This document shows, piece after piece, positions 31,201 to 39,010 of a stretch of DNA of 64,000 nt. This DNA is from Prorocentrum cordatum (lineage: Eukaryota > Sar > Dinophyceae > Prorocentrales > Prorocentraceae). The notes beneath the pieces were generated by a model that worked only from the letters and a program-made list of their open reading frames with translations, was not told the origin of the DNA and searched no databases. Positions within the stretch are counted from its first letter, which is position 1. Every line of letters starts with the position of its first letter. A program made the translations under genes and the position numbers. The stretch is from the NCBI GenBank assembly GCA_963575745.1, contig CAUYUJ010020726.1, positions 266,969-330,968 on the forward strand. Direction: 5' to 3'.

Positions 31201-31956
31201 CCGCTGGTCCGATTTATTCGCCAAGAATGGAGCCCTCCGTGTTGGCAGCGAGAACAGAGTATCGCACAGTTCCTCGTCTCGGTCTTGGACTGTGTGCCGC
31301 GCTATTCGCTTCGCTTGGACCAGCTTCGCGATGCCGTTGCTGCCGGCACGGAGGAATTAGCCGCCGCTGCTGTCGCCTCTCGCCATCCGAGGCCCCAGCG
31401 TGCGTTCGCCCAGGCCCTCACCCGCCTCGTCTTCCCCGATGTTCTCCCCTCTCTCCTCCTTCGAAGGTTGAGGGCCTGGCTCCCTGAGGTGCCCCTTCCC
31501 CCGCTGAGTGACTTGGCCCATCGTTGGGCTTTGCTCCGTGGTGTGCTCTCCCGGTCCAAGCCCAGCTGGGCTTGGGCCCACTTGAAGACTCTCGCAGGGG
31601 GTTGGGTCACCTCAGGTCGTATGCCCGTGCTGGGCCAGCGCCGCTGCTTGTTAGGGTGCGAGGATGGTCTCGATCGGTGGCCTCATTACCTGGCCTGCCC
31701 ACGTCTCCTCCGCCTCCTCGCCCGTCCGAGGCTCTTCCTCCCCTCTTGCCCCCTGGCCCGTCTCGGCCTTGGCCTCGATTCAGATTATGATTCGCAGGTC
31801 ACCCGAGAGACCACTCATCGCTTAGTCGTGCTTAGTTTTCACTTCTACCATAAACTCAAGGCAGAGCATGAGGCCTCGCCTTCCCGTTGTGGCGACCTTG
31901 AGGCCCACCTGAGGCTCCTGCGTGCCACGAAGCTGGCCATCAGCGCCTCTCGATAA
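28255..31956 (+). CDS. LINE ORF2, endonuclease C-half, reverse transcriptase, zinc knuckle
   Basis: It reads on from the frame junction to TAA at 31954-31956. Endonuclease motifs: LSLGDFNVSD at 28426-28455 and WKLSDHAIL at 28714-28740. Reverse transcriptase: KASAPGPDRLPYRAW near 29839-29883; SYDVQAAFPSMNW near 30256-30296; GVAQGCPLSGTLWAL near 30430-30475; and the catalytic ADD in GACADDVG at 30559-30567 (ADD in place of the usual YADD or FADD). A C-x3-C-x8-H-x3-C knuckle lies at 31645-31698. The reverse transcriptase would prime on nicked target DNA. No ATG opens this frame, in line with the need for a frameshift. Confidence 0.9.
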   Translation, partial: RLVDGRVLGLHIRGHGQEVRLLNVHNHDLSPDHRQRVRRYWHACTRWAAADERQRLFLSLGDFNVSDVAPASLLRPTARRHVEDRGQHHQPFWRALFDHGVVEITSSLPTHYCRDTETCSTLDRAFVSLSPAFLLETEAALTVQQEAPQLADWKLSDHAILSLTLRPRRPRAQRERGIPDFVFRSRHYPEVLHEYMSCVNWDAMGSYDRWALTKDLMVRAAAAVRDRLQRLPISSNADGAEDSRRLTLRSIARAIWQQDLTLATTLINTTAYGTRFLHIDGEAVHLVDGADFRDLVCTVNTQWHQRQQHYAAAHARAGNPFSREDACLSREQWRKVQATSQRRARLWAPMRKQLILNGTRHNNAGHTADTQVLESDGLGDAADVRPRPTAVTTGGLCHDQDGDGAATRARRNSRRGLVRRAGHLVSTCASIFSSAPILPEALDVAAVVDSIAQPVDGDGAAAGEGPGVARDPADMAAALSHHWARVFQAKSVPADELSPYLALHLPRYERPLLPLPSKADLRRALRLGKASAPGPDRLPYRAWLANEDATEALYLIMLDIFSGRGSPPGFNHSLMCFIPKDELPEDLVDVARFPDVLRPLTLKNSDSKAVASTINSYLRHVVESRCHPSQRGFLRGRQFTSRIVELDAAARRAGGHEDAAERMPCFLSYDVQAAFPSMNWQWIAAVLLHHCLPAGYICAIWALYHDLQVSAWFGDEFRYLFQVSAGVAQGCPLSGTLWALCFDAFLFHIAEGIDASEPPCDHLDAGACADDVGVVLPCLSQAARIEPVFLAARRLACLCLQPKKCVVVPLWTACCAAVASAISSLLSVVAPLFSSFSIAGLAKYLGILFGPAATLEAQWEAAASKLGFRTRLVAATRSPSAASCRTYNSSILSVLSYLCQFFPLPSSLLSKEPRFVHKLLRLPPNTFKRDELLSLNAWIPGPGPASMAVLACASAWRFAAHTYGPRVRQLSFELGEFAVWHGPLVRFIRQEWSPPCWQREQSIAQFLVSVLDCVPRYSLRLDQLRDAVAAGTEELAAAAVASRHPRPQRAFAQALTRLVFPDVLPSLLLRRLRAWLPEVPLPPLSDLAHRWALLRGVLSRSKPSWAWAHLKTLAGGWVTSGRMPVLGQRRCLLGCEDGLDRWPHYLACPRLLRLLARPRLFLPSCPLARLGLGLDSDYDSQVTRETTHRLVVLSFHFYHKLKAEHEASPSRCGDLEAHLRLLRATKLAISASR

Positions 31957-31983
31957 CCGAACCATGCCCTTATGAGTTACGTG

Positions 31984-32088
31984 CTCCTCCTCCTCCTCCT
32001 CCTCCTCCTCCTCCTCCTCCTCCTCTCCTCCTCCTCCTCCTCCTCCTCCTCCTCCTCCTCCTCCTCCTCCTCCTCCTCCTCATTCCTC
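31984..32088. repeat. CTC microsatellite
   Basis: About 105 bp of (CTC)n with one CTCTCC break, between the LINE 3' end and the minisatellite. Confidence 0.95.
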
Positions 32089-32089
32089 C

Positions 32090-34680
32090 TCTGGGCACCT
32101 CCCCCGGGGCGCGGATCCACCGGATCTGTCCGGATCTGTCCGGAAACGGTGCCGGAGGCCGCTCTGGGCTCCTCTGGGCACCTCCCCCGGGGCCGGTTTT
32201 GTGAGGATGTCTCAAGCGAGGGCGCCGGTTTGGGATTCGTCGGCGGATCCACCGGATCCACCGGATCTGTCCGGAAACGGTGCCGGAGGCCGCTCTGGGC
32301 TCCTCTGGGCACCTCCCCCGGGGCCGGTTTTGTGAGGATGTCTCAAGCGAGGGCGCCGGTTTGGGATTCGTCACCGGATCCACCGGATCTGTCCGGAAAC
32401 GGTGCCGGAGGCCGCTCTGGGCTCCTCTGGGCACCTCCCCCGGGGCCGGTTTTGTGAGGATGTCTCAAGCGAGGGCGCCGGTTTGGGATTCGTCGGCGGA
32501 TCCACCGGATCCAGCGGATCTGTCCGGAAACGGTGCCGGAGGCCGCTCTGGGCTCCTCTGGGCACCTCCCCCGGGGCCGGTTTTGTGAGGATGTCTCAAG
32601 CGAGGGCGCCGGTTTGGGATTCGTCACCGGATCCACCGGATCTGTCCGGAAACGGTGCCGGAGGCCGCTCTGGGCTCCTCTGGGCACCTCCCCCGGGGCC
32701 GGTTTTGTGAGGATGTCTCAAGCGAGGGCGCCGGTTTGGGATTCGTCACCGGATCCAGCCGGATCTGTCCGGAAACGGTGCCGGAGGCCGCTCTGGGCTC
32801 CTCTGGGCACCTCCCCCGGGGCCGGTTTTGTGAGGATGTCTCAAGCGAGGGCGCCGGTTTGGGATTCGTCGGCGGATCCACCGGATCCAGCGGATCTGTC
32901 CGGAAACGGTGCCGGAGGCCGCTCTGGGCTCCTCTGGGCACCTCCCCCGGGGCCGGTTTTGTGAGGATGTCTCAAGCGAGGGCGCCGGTTTGGGATTCGT
33001 CGGCGGATCCACCGGATCCAGCGGATGTCCGGAAACGGTGCCGGAGGCCGCTCTGGGCTCCTCTGGGCACCTCCCCCGGGGCCGGTTTTGTGAGGATGTC
33101 TCAAGCGAGGGCGCCGGTTTGGGATTCGTCACCGGATCCAGCGGATCCAGCGGATCCACCGGATCTGTCCGGAAACGGTGCCGGAGGCCGCTCTGGGCTC
33201 CTCTGGGCACCTCCCCCGGGGCCGGTTTTGTGAGGATGTCTCAAGCGAGGGCGCCGGTTTGGGATTCGTCACCGGATCCAGCGGATCGGATCCGTCCGGA
33301 AACGGTGCCGGAGGCCGCTCTGGGCTCCTCTGGGCACCTCCCCCGGGGCCGGTTTTGTGAGGATGTCTCAAGCGAGGGCGCCGGTTTGGGATTCGTCACC
33401 GGATCCAGCGGATCCAGCGGATCCACCGGAGGCCGCTCTGTCCTCTTCGTCGTGGATCCGTCTTCTGGGCTCCTCTGGGCACCTCCCCCGGGGCCGGTTT
33501 TGTGAGGATGTCTCAAGCGAGGGCGCCGGTTTGGGATTCGTCACCGGATCCAGCGGATCCAGCGGATCCAGCGGATCTGTCCGGAAACGGTGCCGGAGGC
33601 CGCTCTGGGCTCCTCTGGGCACCTCCCCCGGGGCCGGTTTTGTGAGGATGTCTCAAGCGAGGGCGCCGGTTTGGGATTCGTCACCGGATCCAGCGGATCC
33701 AGCGGATCCACCGGATCTGTCCGGAAACGGTGCCGGAGGCCGCTCTGGGCTCCTCTGGGCACCTCCCCCGGGGCCGGTTTTGTGAGGATGTCTCAAGCGA
33801 GGGCGCCGGTTTGGGATTCGTCACCGGATCCAGCGGATCCAGCGGATCCGTCCGGAAACGGTGCCGGAGGCCGCTCTGGGCTCCTCTGGGCACCTCCCCC
33901 GGGGCCGGTTTTGTGAGGATGTCTCAAGCGAGGGCGCCAGTTTGGGATTCGTCACCGGATCCAGCGGATCCAGCGGATCCGTCCGGAAACGGTGCCGGAG
34001 GCCGCTCTGGGCTCCTCTGGGCACCTCCCCCGGGGCCGTTTTGTGAGGATGTCTCAAGCGAGGGCGCCGGTTTGGGATTCGTCACCGGATCCAGCGGATC
34101 CAGCGGATCCGTCCGGAAACGGTGCCGGAGGCCGCTCTGGGCTCCTCTGGGCATCCCCCCCGGGGCCCGTTTTGTGAGGATGTCTCAGGCGAGGGCGCCG
34201 GTTTGGGATTCGTCACCGGATCCAGCGGATCCAGCGGATCCGTCCGGAAACGTGCCGGAGGCCGCTCTGGGCTCCTCTGGGCACCCCCCCGGGGCCCGTT
34301 TTGTGAGGATGTCTCAAGCGAGGGCGCCGGTTTGGGATTCGTCACCGGATCCAGCGGATCCAGCGGATCCGTCCGGAAACGGTGCCGGAGGCCGCTCTGG
34401 GCTCCTCTGGGCACCCCCCCGGGGCCCGTTTTGTGAGGATGTCTCAGGCGAGGGCGCCGGTTTGGGATTCGTCACCGGATCCAGCGGATCCAGCGGATCC
34501 GTCCGGAAACGGTGCCGGAGGCCGCTCTGGGCTCCTCTGGGCATCCCCCCCGGGGCCCGTTTTGTGAGGATGTCTCAGGCGAGGGCGCCGGTTTGGGATT
34601 CGTCACCGGATCCAGCGGATCCAGCGGATCCGGGAAACGGTGCCGGAGGCCGCTCTGGGCTCGTGCTCTTCGCGCCGGGG
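32090..34680 (+). repeat. GC-rich minisatellite, ~20 units of 120-140 bp
   Basis: Units run CGGAAACGGTGCCGGAGGCC, CTCTGGGCTCCTCTGGGCAC, CTCCCCCGGGGCCGG, TTTTGTGAGGATGTCTCAAG, CGAGGGCGCCGGTTTGGGAT, TCGTC, and then one to four copies of a 9-mer (CGGATCCAC or CGGATCCAG). Length differences between units come mainly from that 9-mer count. After about 34 kb, variant units (CCCGTTTTGTGAGG, TCTCAGGCGAGG) alternate with the older type. One unit near 33430 carries a private insertion. All frames on both strands are open, and unit lengths are often not multiples of three. Confidence 0.95.
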
Positions 34681-35459
34681 GTGAGGATGACGTGAGTTCC
34701 ACAGAAACTCCCTCAAATGATTGTGCGCGGCACCAAAGAGAGAGCCGCGTCAAGCACCACCCGCCCGCCCCCATCGCAGTTGATTGGAACTTTCAGTGCG
34801 AATGTGCGCACCAGGTAGGTGAGAGTCACATTTTGAATACCACTCGTCTTCTACCCGTACAGTTGTTGGGTATTTCAAGCGCCAATGCCATGAGCGGTGA
34901 GGAAGCCTGAGGCAAATCGCCCTGCCCGGCCTACCGACATGTTTGATGGTGTTCAGATGGCCAGTTACTCATATGGACTGGTGGTGGAGAGGGGGGACAA
35001 GGAAGATCAGGATGAGGAGGAGGAGGAACGGTCAGAGCCAGAGGAGGGGTAGGTGGAGGAGGAGGAGGAGGAGAACGATTTGGGACATTTCATTGGAGAC
35101 CAGGGATTGTCGCGTTGATCGCCTTTGGTATGCTGCACTCCTGTTCAATTTTACCGAGGATCCACAAGTCGGAGCCGCAGCGCGCTGCCACATTCTTCGA
35201 GGATTGCGGCGGAACCGCTTTGATATCGTTGGTGCTTGGGCAGACCTTGCCAGGGAGAGACACCAATGAGAGCATGCGTTCCCAGTCTGTGTATCTGGCA
35301 CCAGCGTACGCGTTGTAGTTCTTCTGAGGCACTTGCAACTATACTCGCTGAGTGCTTCCACCAGCACCGTTGAGAGAGCACCATGGGTATGTTGTGTATT
35401 GTTGGTGGTCTCCCAGCACAAGCAGTGTTAGGGTCCTTCTTAATGGTCTTGGGGTGCAG
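34681..35459. other. No gene seen
   Basis: Unique-looking DNA with a GGA-rich stretch at 35000-35070. Short frames on both strands are not convincing. Confidence 0.4.
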
Positions 35460-35797
35460 GGGGGATCCGCACAAAGCCACTGGCCCTGCTCGCTGTCGTC
35501 GTCTTATCCTCGCCCCCCTCTTGGGCTTACGATTTTCAGCCGCACGTCCGTAACAGCTCCTTGTGTAATTCCAATGCGTCCAACGATTACGAACGACTCG
35601 ATCATTACTGCTGCTGGTTGGGTGTTTGTGGCGGGGCAACTTGGCACGCCGAAGGCCTTGTCCGTGCTGTCCTAACCTGGAGTGGTCTCCAATCGATGAC
35701 ATTATGCCGTGTAGATCTGTGTCAGGGGTGTTTGGCAGTAGGAAACAGCAGCCACATAGGATTGGGGGGGGGGGCGAAGACGTTCTCGAGATACTAG
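35460..35797 (+). CDS. Possible exon of a secreted cysteine-rich protein
   Basis: The frame reads RTKPLALLAVVVLSSPPSWA, a good signal-peptide core with an A-Y cleavage-like site. It is followed by a Cys-rich stretch (CNSNASNDYERLDHYCCWLG, then VCGG...CRVDLCQGCLAVG) to a stop at 35795-35797. No ATG precedes the hydrophobic core; the first in the frame is far downstream. AG at 35458-35459 could be an acceptor, so the start would be in an unseen exon. The family is not recognised. Confidence 0.3.
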
Positions 35798-37460
35798 ATC
35801 TGCCATGCTACCAACTGTGTGATGTACTATCTATCCTACCCATCATCGAGGAGGCGAGCAGACATTTTGGACCTCAAAGGGAGAGGGGCCTGATCTTGGA
35901 TCATGCTGTCTTGTGCTGCCACGTCGGAGGTCGTTGCGCGGTGCCGCGGTGAAGCCACTCGGTGCCGTCTCTCGGTGCCCGGGCTCAGGGTTTGCAGCTG
36001 GACGCCGAGCCGCGCGGTGCCGCGCTGAGCTTTCTCCGCGCGCCGAGGAGCAGCCCTGCTCGACTGCTCGACTGCTCGGCGGCGCCGCGGAGTGCGCCAG
36101 TGCACCGAGGTGCCCTGCGGTGTCGTGCGTGGCGCCCCGAGGTCTGGCCTCGTCGCCGGGCGCAGCCTCGTTCTGCTCCCCCGCTCTCCCCTCCTTTTTC
36201 CGCCCTCTTTCGCCTTCCTTCCCTACTCCTCCTTCCTCCCTCGTCTGCGTCCTTTCCCCTCTCCTCACGGGTCCTCCTCCCGCCTCGTGAAGCTGTCAAG
36301 TGTCCCTCTGCAGGACGTCATGGTCGTCCAGTGTCGTGACGTGCCGCTTGGTGTGCCACTGTACCTCCCAGGGCAAAGTCTTTCGTTTCCAAGTTCGAAT
36401 ACATGTCCGATGCAGAGCCGCGTGGTGGGATACCACCAGCGCGACGAGGGCGATGGCGATCATCATTAGCTTCGGCACGGTGGCCCAGCGCCATGCCGTG
36501 CCGTACCGTGTAGGGAGGGTGGAATCGATCGCCCCGAAACCCGAAATGGTGTTCCAGTGCCTTGGCCTCCAGGGCCGGCGTGTAGTGCCCGAGCAGCTTG
36601 GCAATGGGCGGCTTGCGGTTCTCTCTCTCTCTACAGTGGTGGCGTCTCGAACGTGTGCAGCACTCGCCATGCCTTGGCACCTGTTGCCCCAGCCCTCCCC
36701 CATGCGGCTGGGCACACGCAGGTTCGCCGGCCACGTCGCCCGTAGCTGTGATGTCCGCTCGCTCCCCGCAGGAGGCTATCCGGTTGCGTTGCCGCGCATC
36801 TCCGCCACCGCGGCGGGGGCAGCAGCGCAGCGGCGCAGTGGCGCTGCAGCGTGCACGGCTGCAGTGGCGCACTGCTGGCGCGCTGCCTCGCGGAGGTTCC
36901 TTCGGACATCCTCGGGGCCGCTGGGGGGCCCTCTGAGGGGGTTCTCGGGTGCCTGCTTGGTGCGTGGGGGGCCTTTCTAAAGGGAGGAAGAGATACCGAT
37001 ACCGCTACAGTCGAGGCTGGTTAGTATAGGTCGACCCAGCCAATACAATGGTTCGTGCCCTTGTGTCCTGTGTTTCGCGACCTGTGCCTTCTACATTCCT
37101 ATGGCAATGTGGCGCTGTGAAGGGTCTTGTGTCCTCTCGCGTGTTCTCTCCAATCATCCTCGACTGTACGCGTCTCTCGTCGCCACTTTTGGATTCGCCT
37201 CGAAATCCTTGTCAGAACGCGCATCGGGAGATGTCTGGAAAGCAGCGGTATCGGTATCTTGTTGTTGCGCTACTCTTGGGGGCCGCTCTTGGTCCGTCTT
37301 GGACCAAGCTTGGGCTGTCTTATTCGGACTGTCTGGGCCTGACCCCGGAGATCTCTCGGACCGCCCGAACGTCGCCTAGGTGGCACGGAGGCCGTTCGGA
37401 GGACTATTGGCGGCAGTCTTGGGCCCTACAGGGTGGTCAGCCAAGAAAGTACAAACATAT
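35798..37460. other. Unassigned; 16-bp inverted repeat pair
   Basis: GC-rich sequence with weak frames on both strands, including a minus-strand frame with one hydrophobic stretch near 36470. AGATACCGATACCGCT at 36991-37006 is the exact reverse complement of 37244-37259, so about 270 bp could be a small foldback insert. Confidence 0.4.
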
Positions 37461-37496
37461 ACCGTAGCCATTTTGGCTCAAGCATCTTTGGCTCAG
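37461..37496 (+). other. Tandem spliced-leader relics, second locus
   Basis: 37461-37482 is a full leader (A, then CCGTAGCCATTTTGGCTCAA, then G). 37483-37496 (CATCTTTGGCTCAG) is a decayed copy of the 15-nt relic CCATTTTGGCTCAAG. The gene that follows therefore descends from an mRNA integrated at least twice. The outer leader is intact and the inner one mutated, as expected if the outer is younger. Confidence 0.92.
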
Positions 37497-37566
37497 TCGA
37501 AACATTGGCGACGCCTTCGTCGCGATCCAACTGACAGTCCCCAGAGCCGTCGACGCACAGGCAGCT

Positions 37567-37858
37567 ATGGCCGAACCAGTCGGCATGGAGCTGGCAGTCG
37601 TCCTTTGCGCGGCCTTGGTCGGTAGCGTGGTGAGCGCAACAGGCGGCTGCAACTGCATGGCTGGGTGGAGATGCGATGGCGATGCCGATGGCGTCGTGGA
37701 GTCGTGCGTGTGGGCGGCAGCTCCGCGGCCGACTGGGGCCAGAGCCTGTGCTCCGTGTGGGGCGGTTCCAACTGCAGCCAGGCCCTGAATTCCAGCGTGG
37801 CCAGCGAAACGCGCAAGTGGCGCGAGTGCGGCTCGTGCGGCTGCATGGTGGGCTGGAA
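37567..37858 (+). pseudogene. Retrogene for a secreted Cys-rich repeat protein, 5' part
   Basis: The ATG at 37567 lies 70 nt after the leader relics and opens MAEPVGMELAVVLCAALVGS, a clear signal peptide ending VVSA. It is followed by CNCMAGWRCDGDADGVVES, the start of the repeat unit seen at 52.66-54.7 kb. A one-base shift near 37705 moves the rest of the unit (ADWGQSLCSVWGGSNC, then RKWRECGSCGCMVGW) into another frame. At 37858 the gene is cut by the LTR element. The unit resumes in matching phase at 52660. Confidence 0.75.
37854..37858 (+). repeat. Left 5-bp target site duplication TGGAA
   Basis: TGGAA before the 5' LTR matches TGGAA at 52660-52664 after the 3' LTR. Five base pairs is the usual duplication length for Ty1/copia elements. 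Confidence 0.6.
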
Positions 37859-38032
37859 GGCTGTAAAGAGAGCTGCCTAGCTGTTAGAGCGAGCGGGGAG
37901 CGAGCGCGCCCGCAACCTTTGTGGGTTCAATGGGGTCGACACCAGGATCTGCTTCATCGCTGTTGACCTCCAGCGCAAAGATGAAAAAGGTCTTTATTTA
38001 CCCTTGCATCCCCGCATGGTTTTTCTTCTCGT
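37859..38032 (+). repeat. 5' LTR of the copia element
   Basis: About 174 bp, homologous to 52490-52659. From TGTAAAG (37862) to CACCAGGAT (about 37949) the two agree at roughly nine positions in ten (CCTAGCTGTTAGAGCGAGC, AGCGAGCGCGCC, CAATGGGGTCGAC). Beyond that they are more diverged but still alignable (CATGG...TTCTTCTCGT versus CATGG...TTCTTTTCAAT). It starts near TG but lacks a clean CA end. Confidence 0.65.
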
Positions 38033-38044
38033 TGGTGGCGGAGC
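38033..38044 (+). other. Primer binding site resembling initiator-Met tRNA
   Basis: TGGTGGCGGAGC directly after the 5' LTR matches 10 of 12 positions of TGGTAGCAGAGC, the complement of the initiator methionine tRNA 3' end used by many Ty1/copia elements. The two differences are A-to-G transitions. Confidence 0.55.
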
Positions 38045-38283
38045 TGGCTACACACGTGTGTGGCTGGTTCTGCTGCTTACGCTTATCCACGACATTATAT
38101 GGATGACCACAATGGACTACCATGTGTCGACATCTTTTCGGGGAACAAGGCCAGGAAACTGGCGTGGGCAGCCCGGCAACGGGCTGGTGTCCAGTGGGTT
38201 TGAATCTGGCAACATATCTACTACGACTCACGCGCGAATATTTCCAACACCACCAACCACATTTCCAATACGACTCTATGTAT

Positions 38284-38384
38284 ATATGTCTGTATGTATG
38301 TATGTATGTATGTATGTATGTATGTATGTATGTATGTATGTATATACGTACATATATGTACATATATATATATATATACGTGTA
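38284..38384. repeat. TATG/TATA microsatellite
   Basis: (TATG)n then (TATA)n within the internal region just after the 5' LTR. Confidence 0.95.
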
Positions 38385-38648
38385 TACTCGACGGCCCTCC
38401 GTCACCGCGTTTCACACAACGCGCATACTCAGTTTGGCAACTGGTTTAGCTACACTGTGTTTCCATTGGTCCACGCAAAGCATGGGGGCATGAATCCAAG
38501 ACCCCTACGACGCTTGACCTCTCCCCCCAGAAAGTGGAGCAGCACAAGAGCCAATTATTTTTATCCACTACATCATTCCCCTCTTCGGCATCGTATGGGC
38601 CATTTGCAGGTTAGGCGACACATTCGAACATTTAGAAAACGAACGACA

Positions 38649-39010
38649 AATTGACTCAGGTACCCGACACATCGTCTTTAGTGCACCTGCCGGTGACAGG
38701 ATCGATTCGGCACTAGCTACAAGTGGGACGGTCAGGTTTGAGGCACGTCCAGTTGGATTAGACATCCCCAACTGCCACGTCCTGACCACCATCTAGTTTC
38801 GGGCCCTTCAGATAGGGCCTGTACGAGCAACCCAGATGCTGCAGCTACTGAGCCACAAACTGCTCAGAGCCCAGGCAGAACACGACTCACTAGTTGAAAA
38901 AAAACGATGAGTCGGCCACCTTGCCGAAAGATCTCCTGGGAACATCGGCGGGGTGTTTGGGCGAGGGCGCCTCAGCGCGTCGCGCCGCGCCAACTTCCAA
39001 TCGGACTACG
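38649..39010 (+). pseudogene. Gag remnant of the copia element
   Basis: One frame reads GTRHIVFSAPAGDRIDSALA, then a stop, then LLSHKLLRAQAEHDSLVEKK, then FGRGRLSASRRANFQSDYAL. The amphipathic LLxHKLLxAxAEHxxL helix is the type found near the start of dinoflagellate copia Gag as I remember it. At least three stops break the frame. Assignment by context and wording only. Confidence 0.4.

Larger units (their letters stand above)
26383..31983 (+). mobile_element. Non-LTR retrotransposon (LINE) with SL at its 5' end
   Basis: A 5.6-kb, near full-length element. It has a spliced-leader start, ORF1 (coiled coil plus RNA-binding-like region), and ORF2 with an APE-type endonuclease, a reverse transcriptase and a C-terminal CCHC zinc knuckle. 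It ends near TTATGAGTTACGTG with no poly(A) and lies between CTC tracts. ORF2 needs one -1 shift at 28249-28255 to be read through. Otherwise the RT half is free of stops over 1,230 codons, so the copy is young or under constraint. Confidence 0.9.

Noticed and set aside
32150-34695. Chain of plus- and minus-strand ORFs (up to 321 codons) in the 120-140-bp minisatellite
   Set aside because: All frames on both strands are open because the unit lacks stops. Unit lengths are not consistently multiples of three, so no single frame continues.
37862-37949. tRNA-like or SINE-like sequence in the LTR (TAGCTGTTAGAGCG...GGTTCAAT...CACCA)
   Set aside because: The A-box lacks bases and the T-arm does not pair, so no tRNA fold forms. 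Position, flanking duplication and primer site fit an LTR better, although a tRNA-derived origin of this part cannot be excluded.
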